Shown: piece after piece, positions 58,511 through 64,000 of the stretch
How positions within the stretch are numbered: the first letter of the stretch is position 1
Layout: the number at the start of each line of letters is the position of its first letter
NCBI GenBank assembly: GCA_965222315.1
Contig: OZ244951.1
Span: forward strand, 4,402,001 to 4,466,000
Direction of reading: 5' to 3'
From: JACKII01 sp965222315
Lineage (GTDB): Bacteria > Pseudomonadota > Alphaproteobacteria > Bin95
DNA length: 64,000 nt
The notes under the pieces: model-generated
Databases searched by the model: none
What the model was told of the DNA's origin: nothing
What the model saw: only the letters and a program-made list of their open reading frames with translations
Program-made: the position numbers and the translations under genes

Positions 58511-59875
58511 TTACCCACCAAACATCTGGCTTGGCAGCCACAGTACAATGCCAGGGAAGGCAATGAACAGGGCGACCGTCAGCACGTCGCAGATGAAGAA
58601 CCACCAAATACCCTTGAAGATATCAAGCAGCGGTATGTCTGGGCGGACGCCGGCCACGACAAAGCAATTGAGGCCGATCGGCGGGGTAATCAAGCAGATT
58701 TCCACCATTTTCACCACGATGATGCCGAACCAGATCGGATCGAATCCGAGAGCCAGCACAATCGGCTGCACCAGTGGCAGCGTCAGCAACAGCATGCCGA
58801 TGGCGTCCATGAACATGCCAAGAACCGCGTACATCAGCAGGATGATCAACAGGATCCAATAGCGGTTCATCTCGAGGCCGAGAACCAGCCCTTCAATCTC
58901 CGACGGCAACTGGGAGAAGCCGAGGAAGCGAACCAGTATCAAGATTCCCCAGATGATCGTGATGATCATCACGGCCGTCCGCGCACTTTCCGTCAGTCCG
59001 TGCAGGAACTGCTTGAAGTTCATACCGTGCGACAGTGCCAGACAGAAGATCACGAAAGCACCGACCGCACCGGATTCCGTCGGCGTCATCCAGCCGGTAT
59101 AGACACCGCCCATGATGATGCAGACCACCGCGATGATGCCCCACATCTGGCCGAGCGATCTGAGCTTGGTGCCCCAATCCGCGCTGACCGTCGGTCCGGC
59201 AAGCTCGGGCTTGAGTTTCACCCGCAGCCAGATCGAAAAGGCGTAGATGATGGCTGACAAAATGCCCGGAATGAAGCCCGCGAGCAGCAAACGCCCGACG
59301 CTTTCTTCCACGATGATGGCATAGATGACCAGGATGCCGGAGGGAGGAATCAGCGAGGCCAGCGTGCCACCCGCCGCCACAACGCCGGCGGCAAAGCCGG
59401 GCTTGTAGCCGTATTTCAGCATCTCCGGAATGGCGATGCGGCTGAACACGGCGGCGGTCGCGGTAGACGCGCCGGAGACAGCGGCAAAGGCCGCCGTGGC
59501 GAAAACGGTCGCGATCGCCAAGCCACCTTGGAAGCCACCGAACCACATGCGCATGCAATAGAATGCACCCTGGGTCAGGCGAGCGTGGAAAGCCATGTAG
59601 CCAATGAGAATAAACATCGGCAACACGGAGAGCGAGTAGTGTGCCAACTCCGCAAACGGCACGATGCCGGCAATACCGATTCCAGGCTCGAAGCCAGCCA
59701 GGAAGGCATCCCAAAGATTGCCTTCGCCCGGCGGAATGCGGGTAATACCGATGGACATCACCAAGCCCAACAGGCCGATCAGGGCACCGGCATAGGCGAC
59801 GTGCATGCCGATAACGACCAGCACCCCCAGGACGATGATGCCGACAATGCCGAGCGTAAGGGGTTCGACTAGCAT
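58511..59875 (-). CDS. dctM: TRAP transporter large permease (DctM family)
   Basis: 454 residues, 12-13 transmembrane segments. Family segments: GGFQGGLAIATVFATAAFAAVSGAS, PEMLKYGYKPGFAAGVVAAGG, SLIPPSGILVIYAII and the late KMVEICLITPPIGLNCFVV. It is the sodium-driven importer core of a tripartite ATP-independent periplasmic system. The DctQ gene ends one base upstream of its start. Confidence 0.95.
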   Translation of the reverse strand: MLVEPLTLGIVGIIVLGVLVVIGMHVAYAGALIGLLGLVMSIGITRIPPGEGNLWDAFLAGFEPGIGIAGIVPFAELAHYSLSVLPMFILIGYMAFHARLTQGAFYCMRMWFGGFQGGLAIATVFATAAFAAVSGASTATAAVFSRIAIPEMLKYGYKPGFAAGVVAAGGTLASLIPPSGILVIYAIIVEESVGRLLLAGFIPGILSAIIYAFSIWLRVKLKPELAGPTVSADWGTKLRSLGQMWGIIAVVCIIMGGVYTGWMTPTESGAVGAFVIFCLALSHGMNFKQFLHGLTESARTAVMIITIIWGILILVRFLGFSQLPSEIEGLVLGLEMNRYWILLIILLMYAVLGMFMDAIGMLLLTLPLVQPIVLALGFDPIWFGIIVVKMVEICLITPPIGLNCFVVAGVRPDIPLLDIFKGIWWFFICDVLTVALFIAFPGIVLWLPSQMFGG

Positions 59876-60556
59876 CTAACGGCGCTCCCCATCGCGGCGG
59901 TCGGACTCGATACGCGCTTCGCGTTCGAGCTCTTCTTCCACATCTTCATCGGATATAGCGTCACGAGCCGCTTCCGCTTCCATTTCAGCGAGTTCTTCGA
60001 TGTCATAGCGTTGCGGCACCGCATAAGATTCAGCATCCGGGTTTTTCAGCATCCGCAGGTAGCCGAAAAACGAGATCCACAGCCGGCCGAACAGGATGCA
60101 AAAGCCAAGGAAAATCACCAGTTTTGGCGGCCAGACCGGCAGCTCCACATCCATGGTGCTGTCGCCCAATTCGAAGGCACGCAGGAAATGATTGTAGGTG
60201 CCGTACATCATCAGGGCGCAGATAATGATGGTTGCGAAGTTGCTGATGAACTCGAACAGCCAATAGGCGCGGCCCTTCAACGTGTTGATGACGATTTCCA
60301 TCCGCACATGACCGGCCATCCGTTGGCAGTACGCCAAGCCGAAAAAGCCCATGGTGGGAATGAAAATCTCTACCAAGTCCGCCTGTCCGTGGATGGGCGA
60401 ATTGAAAAGCTTGCGCATAACCACTTCTGCGCAAGCCAGAAGCATCAGCGAAAACAGGAATGCCGCCGCAACATAATTCAGCGCCTTCTCCAAGCCATGA
60501 TACGCTTGGTCGATTTTATGAAGCGGTGAATTGGGCGGCGCGCTAGCGGTACTCAT
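59876..60556 (-). CDS. dctQ: TRAP transporter small permease (DctQ family)
   Basis: 226 residues, four transmembrane segments between about 25 and 170 (for example AAFLFSLMLLACAEVVMRK and FLGFCILFGRLWISFFGYL), then a long charged cytoplasmic tail (EELAEMEAEAARDAISDEDV, then ending REARIESDRRDGERR), which is longer than in most DctQ. The tail is unusual. Starts at 60556 with GGAG upstream, 13 residues short of the longest frame. Directly followed by dctM. Confidence 0.92.
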   Translation of the reverse strand: MSTASAPPNSPLHKIDQAYHGLEKALNYVAAAFLFSLMLLACAEVVMRKLFNSPIHGQADLVEIFIPTMGFFGLAYCQRMAGHVRMEIVINTLKGRAYWLFEFISNFATIIICALMMYGTYNHFLRAFELGDSTMDVELPVWPPKLVIFLGFCILFGRLWISFFGYLRMLKNPDAESYAVPQRYDIEELAEMEAEAARDAISDEDVEEELEREARIESDRRDGERR

Positions 60557-60600
60557 CGAAAACCACTCCGCAGGGCCAGTTGAGATTGAACGAGACAAAC

Positions 60601-60642
60601 TTCGGCCGGCAAGATACGACGAATCATACCTCGCCGGCCGAA
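60601..60642 (-). repeat. Strong intergenic hairpin between dctP1 and dctQ
   Basis: TTCGGCCGGC (60601-60610) pairs perfectly with GCCGGCCGAA (60633-60642) over a 22-base loop, just past the dctP1 stop on the minus strand. Such hairpins stabilise the binding-protein mRNA or partially terminate, giving more binding protein than permease. Confidence 0.6.
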
Positions 60643-60652
60643 AAATCGGAGG

Positions 60653-61699
60653 CTAGTTGTTGGTTTTTTCAGCCGCCGTGACGAGGATGTCGAGCAGGGC
60701 CTGACCATCATAGCCATACTCGTCGGTCATCTGCTGCGCCCAGCCGTCCCAGATCGGCTTGCCGCCAACTTTGGCAAACTCGGCGCGCTCTGCCTTATCG
60801 AGGGTGACCGGCGTCAGGCCGTTCGCCTTGAACTTCTTCGGCACTTCAACATTGCTGACTTCATAGGCGGCGATCTGCGCCGGATACCCCATGTCGGAAG
60901 CCTTATATTCGGCCATCAGCTCTTTGTACTGTTCCGGAAGGCCGGCGTAGGCATCGGTGTTGAACAGTATGCCGCAGGCGATGGAACCCATGGCAAGGTT
61001 CGTGGTGTACCAATTACCCAGTTCATAGGTGCGGTAGCTGTCGTGGCTATAGTAAGCAAACGCTGCCGCGTCGAGCAGTCCACGGTCCATAGAGGTGTAT
61101 ACGTCCGGCGCCGGCACGCTGGTTGGAACCGCACCGAGCTTCTCCATCGCCTTGCCTTGCTGGCCGAGCGCGCGGATACGCATCCCCTTCCAGTCTTCCA
61201 GGCTCTTCGGCGCATCGCCCTTCCCAACCACCTCGTAGAGCGGCAGGATCGAACTGGCGTAGTACATGCTGTTCCACTTGGCGGTCTCTTTTTGGAGAGT
61301 CGGGTGGCCATAGTACTCTTCGGTCACGTCACGCAGGCCTTCGAGGCCGTTGATCGGCAGGAACGGCAGGTCGAGACCGGTGTGGGCCGGCAGCTTTGCC
61401 GGGTAATAGCTGGCACAGAACGTGCCGGACTGGAACGCGCCCAGGCTCAGACCGTCGAGCACGGCGCGCGGCTTAGACAGCGTGCCCCAATGCACCGTGA
61501 CGGTAAACTGGCCGCCAGTGCGCTCCTTCATGAACTTGGCCCAATTTTCATAAATCACGCTAGACGCGCGGGGTTTGCCCCAACCGGAATAGTTCCAGTG
61601 AACGCGCGGGCCCTCGACAACGTCGGCCGAATTGGCAACGCTCGCCACGCCCGTAAACGCAAAAGCGGCAGCAGCCGCGCTGATCATAAGTCTCCGCAT
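60653..61699 (-). CDS. TRAP transporter substrate-binding protein (DctP family), copy 1
   Basis: 348 residues with a signal peptide (cleavage near ANSA, residue 25). The mature N-terminus is ADVVEGPRVHWNYSGWGKPR, then TVHWGTLSKPRAVLDGLSLG and ASYYPAKLPAHTGLDLPFLP; SLEDWKGMRIRALGQQGKAM and SVPAPDVYTSMDRGLLDAAA belong to the ligand-binding cleft and hinge. An AAGGAGG site lies before the ATG. It precedes dctQ and dctM, so it is their cognate binding protein. Ligand not predicted (WNYSGWGKPR suggests an aromatic-lined cleft). Confidence 0.93.
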   Translation of the reverse strand: MRRLMISAAAAAFAFTGVASVANSADVVEGPRVHWNYSGWGKPRASSVIYENWAKFMKERTGGQFTVTVHWGTLSKPRAVLDGLSLGAFQSGTFCASYYPAKLPAHTGLDLPFLPINGLEGLRDVTEEYYGHPTLQKETAKWNSMYYASSILPLYEVVGKGDAPKSLEDWKGMRIRALGQQGKAMEKLGAVPTSVPAPDVYTSMDRGLLDAAAFAYYSHDSYRTYELGNWYTTNLAMGSIACGILFNTDAYAGLPEQYKELMAEYKASDMGYPAQIAAYEVSNVEVPKKFKANGLTPVTLDKAERAEFAKVGGKPIWDGWAQQMTDEYGYDGQALLDILVTAAEKTNN

Positions 61700-61912
61700 G
61701 GCGGTCCTCCTTGTTCATTAAAAAACCGAAGCGCCCTGGAACGGGGCGCTTTGGCTGGACTATAGTCGTATGAAGCGCCGCGCCGCAAGAGGCGCTGTTA
61801 GCTGTCGATCACCGCAGCCGATGTTACGCTGGGTGGGATGGCAATTGAAAAAACCGCCAAGCATCCGACCGAAACCCGGTGACACTTGGCGGCGCACTGC
61901 ATGGCCGCGCAG
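61700..61912. other. 213-base gap between binding-protein copies 1 and 2
   Basis: Holds the minus-strand terminator at 61729-61751 close to the start of copy 1, and no gene. Weak open frames on the plus strand are not coding-like. Confidence 0.6.
61720..61751 (-). terminator. Intrinsic terminator between binding-protein copies 2 and 1
   Basis: On the minus strand AAGCGCCC (61744-61751) pairs with GGGCGCTT (61729-61736) over a 7-base loop, followed by CGG and TTTTTT (complement of about 61720-61728). It ends transcription of copy 2 about 25 bases before the ATG of copy 1. Confidence 0.7.
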
Positions 61913-62947
61913 CTATTCGCTGTGCTTCTCTGCAGCGCTTATCAACGCGCCGAGCAAAGCCTCGCCATCGTAGCCATGCTCGTTCGTCATTTGATCAGCC
62001 CAGGCATTCCAGATCGGCTCGCCAGCGGCTTCTTTGAATGCCGCCCGCTCTGCCCCGCCGATATTAACCCTGACCAGGCCGTTCTCAACGAACATCTTCG
62101 GCACCGAAATCTCGGTACGCTCATAGGCTGCTATCTGCGCCGGATAACCCATGTCGGAGGATTTGAAATCCCACAGCAGATCTTTGTACTGCTCGGGCAG
62201 CCTCTTGAACGCGTCCACATTGATTAGCTGGCCGCAAGCGATGGAGCTGATATCCAGGCCCGCGGTAAACCAGTTTCCGAGCTCGAACGTGCGGTAGCTT
62301 TCGTGGGCATAGTACGCAAAACCAACCGCATCGAGCAGGCCACGATCCAGCGATGTGTAAACATCCGGCGCAGGAACACTTATCGGCACCGCACCCAGCT
62401 TCTCCATCGCCTTGCCTTGCTGGCCAAGCGCGCGGATACGCATGCCCTTCCAGTCTTCAAGCGACTTCGGCGGCTCGCCCTTGCCTACAACCTCGTAGAG
62501 CGGCAATAGCGAACTGGAGAAGTACATGCTGTTCCATTTGGACACTTCGTCCTTGAGCGTCTCGTTGCCGTAATACTCTTCTGTCACGTCGCGAAGCTGT
62601 TCCAGCGAGTTGATCGGCAAAAACGGCAGATCGAGGCCCGTATGCGCCGGGAGCTTCGCCGGGTAGTAGCTGGCGCAGAAGGAGCCGGACTCGAAAGCGC
62701 CAAGGCTCAGGCCATCAAGTACCGCCCGCGGTTTCGAAAGGGTGCCCCAATGCACCGTCACCGTGAATTGGCCATCGGTGCGATCGGAAAGATATTTTCC
62801 CATGTTCTCGTACATCGTGCTGGATGCGCGGGATTTGCCCCAGCCGGAGTAATTCCAATGAACGCGCGGGCCTTCCACCACATCTGCAGCGTGAGCATTT
62901 GCAACAACGAAAGCAGCCGCGGCTGCTCCTGCCATCAGTCTCCACAT
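61913..62947 (-). CDS. TRAP transporter substrate-binding protein (DctP family), copy 2
   Basis: 344 residues with signal peptide ending AHA (residue 20). It is a close paralogue of copy 1: the same ADVVEGPRVHWNYSGWGK start, TVHWGTLSKPRAVLDGLSLG, SLEDWKGMRIRALGQQGKAM and FAYYAHESYRT. Differences cluster in the C-terminal third (INVDAFKRLPEQYKDLL; NGLVRVNIGGAERAAFKEAAG). The start at 62947 has GGAGG upstream. It probably feeds the same permease with a different affinity or ligand. Confidence 0.92.
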   Translation of the reverse strand: MWRLMAGAAAAAFVVANAHAADVVEGPRVHWNYSGWGKSRASSTMYENMGKYLSDRTDGQFTVTVHWGTLSKPRAVLDGLSLGAFESGSFCASYYPAKLPAHTGLDLPFLPINSLEQLRDVTEEYYGNETLKDEVSKWNSMYFSSSLLPLYEVVGKGEPPKSLEDWKGMRIRALGQQGKAMEKLGAVPISVPAPDVYTSLDRGLLDAVGFAYYAHESYRTFELGNWFTAGLDISSIACGQLINVDAFKRLPEQYKDLLWDFKSSDMGYPAQIAAYERTEISVPKMFVENGLVRVNIGGAERAAFKEAAGEPIWNAWADQMTNEHGYDGEALLGALISAAEKHSE

Positions 62948-63152
62948 AGCGAACCTCCAAGTTCTTTTTATATGCAAGCCCTTGAAATGGACTTTACCGT
63001 GGAACCATAGAGGAAATATTGGTCGAGGAGCAAGAACGGCGGGAACCTATTTGGCAGTTAAACCTTCGTAGTATAAAGGTCTTACTGCAGTTAGCTCCGG
63101 CTGAACCCGCTTCGCGCCTCGACTATTGGCTCGCTAATCCGGACGCTATGAC
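62948..63152. other. 205-base gap between binding-protein copies 2 and 3
   Basis: No gene or clear terminator seen. Two short direct words (ATTGG, ACTAT) recur near 63020-63130 without structure. The leader and ribosome site of copy 2 occupy the first bases. Confidence 0.5.
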
Positions 63153-64000
63153 TTAGTTGGCAGCGTCCTTGTGCTTTTCCGCGAGGTCCAGAATTGATTG
63201 CAGCAGGGCTGCGCCGTCGTAACCTTTGACCTCGGTCATCTGTTTTGCCCAGTCAGCCCAAACTGGCTTGCCGCCGATTTCCTCAAACGACGCCCGCTGG
63301 CCAGGTTCGATTATCACTTCGGTCAGGCCGTGCTCCTTGAAATCGCCCGGCGCTTTGTTCTCCGCTGCATAGAGGGCAGCGTATTGCGCCGCGTAGCCTT
63401 TCTCGCTCACCAGGAATTCGTCGAGAAGCACTTTATACTGGTCGGGCAAGCGGTTGTAGGCATCGATGTTAATCATGCCACCGCAGGCGATGGACCCGAG
63501 CGCCAAATGGCGCGTGAACCATTTGCCGATCTCCCAGGTGCGGTAACTTTGATGCGCATAGTAAGCGAAAGCCGCGGCATCGACCAAACCGCGATCCATG
63601 GAGACATAGACATCCGGCGCAGGCATGCTGGTCGGTACCGCGCCGAGGCGCTCCATGGCCCTGCCCTGCGCGCCGAGCGCCCGGATCCGAAGGCCCTTCC
63701 AGTCTTCCAGAGACTGGGGCGGATTGCCTCTGCCGACCACTTCGTAGAGCGGCAGCAAGGCAGCGTTGTAGAAACGGCTGTTCCACTTCTTGGCTTCAGC
63801 TTGAAGCACTGGGTTAGCGTAATACTCTTCAGTAACGTGGCGCAGTTGCTCCAGCGTCGAAATCGGCAGGAAGGGCAGATCAAGCCCAGTATGCGCAGAC
63901 AGCTTTGCCGGATAGTAGCTGGCACAGAAAGAGCCTGCCTCGTATGCGCCGAGGCTCAGGCCGTCCAGAACTGCGCGCGGCTTGGACAGGGTGCCCCAAT
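63153..64000 (-). CDS. TRAP transporter substrate-binding protein (DctP family), copy 3, partial at window edge
   Basis: Runs off the window at its N-terminal side with no stop upstream; 282 codons are visible. It keeps the family stretches (LSKPRAVLDGLSLGAY, ASYYPAKLSAHTGLDLPFLP, SLEDWKGLRIRALGAQGRAM, MPAPDVYVSMDRGLVDAAAF) and a divergent C-terminus (ENKAPGDFKEHGLTEVIIEP). It is a third tandem paralogue, more diverged from copies 1 and 2 than they are from each other. The start codon lies outside the window. Confidence 0.88.
   Translation of the reverse strand, partial: WGTLSKPRAVLDGLSLGAYEAGSFCASYYPAKLSAHTGLDLPFLPISTLEQLRHVTEEYYANPVLQAEAKKWNSRFYNAALLPLYEVVGRGNPPQSLEDWKGLRIRALGAQGRAMERLGAVPTSMPAPDVYVSMDRGLVDAAAFAYYAHQSYRTWEIGKWFTRHLALGSIACGGMINIDAYNRLPDQYKVLLDEFLVSEKGYAAQYAALYAAENKAPGDFKEHGLTEVIIEPGQRASFEEIGGKPVWADWAKQMTEVKGYDGAALLQSILDLAEKHKDAAN

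Noticed and set aside
1..64000. CRISPR array, insertion sequence, prophage or biosynthetic megagene
   Set aside because: No regularly spaced repeats, transposase, integrase, capsid or modular synthase genes were recognised on either strand.

Overview
The window is a GC-rich chromosomal segment from an alphaproteobacterium, most likely a free-living aerobic heterotroph of the Rhodospirillales type. Four things point there: the order tig-clpP-clpX-lon-hupB followed by nuoA-N, birA, coaX, an RNase J gene, methylmalonyl-CoA epimerase and a DUF1467 gene; a DUF1013/TrcR-type regulator; many TTG and GTG starts; and a catabolic, transporter-rich accessory content. No phage, insertion sequence, CRISPR array or rRNA was found. 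This is placement by gene order and family content, not by a database search.

Layout. 1-12 kb holds mixed catabolic and stress genes: an acyl-CoA dehydrogenase, an AraC-MGMT fusion, a small monooxygenase, nitronate monooxygenase, an SMP-30 lactonase diverging from a DUF2848 gene across a dyad, an MFS carrier, a decayed second DUF2848 end, a peroxiredoxin-like/prolyl-hydroxylase fusion, TrcR, a quinone oxidoreductase and an acidic secreted protein. 12-13.7 kb is boxC (benzoyl-CoA epoxide pathway). 13.7-21.7 kb is the protein quality-control block (tRNA-Leu, tig, clpP, clpX, lon with a heat-shock-type promoter, hupB, tRNA-Val, an SDR, tRNA-Asp). 21.9-36.1 kb is the complete 14-gene complex I operon, tightly packed with several overlapping genes, continuing without a clear break into birA, coaX, the RNase J gene, epimerase and DUF1467 to 40 kb.

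40-42.3 kb is an AT-richer island with a potassium-channel-like protein, a possible 40-residue protein, a membrane-anchored unknown and a secreted seven-repeat cysteine-rich protein. 42.3-54 kb mixes an acyl-CoA ligase, VOC and GST proteins, a sulfatase followed by a TauD-type dioxygenase, a DadA-like oxidase, a probable toxin-antitoxin pair, a SCO copper chaperone, an SDR-DUF4149 pair and an N-formylglutamate amidohydrolase pair. 54-58 kb is a UbiD decarboxylase with two overlapping acyl-CoA dehydrogenases. 58-64 kb, on the minus strand, is a TRAP transporter operon: at least three tandem paralogous binding proteins (the last cut by the window edge), one small and one large permease, and a rhodanese at the end.

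The core genes are ordinary. The parts that merit a second look are the Cys-rich repeat protein and its neighbours, the tandem binding-protein expansion with a terminator between copies, the peroxiredoxin-like/2OG-oxygenase fusion, the DUF2848 remnant, the toxin-antitoxin pair, two intergenic palindromic elements, and several promoter, terminator and operator signals. I did not find a clearly new multi-gene system.
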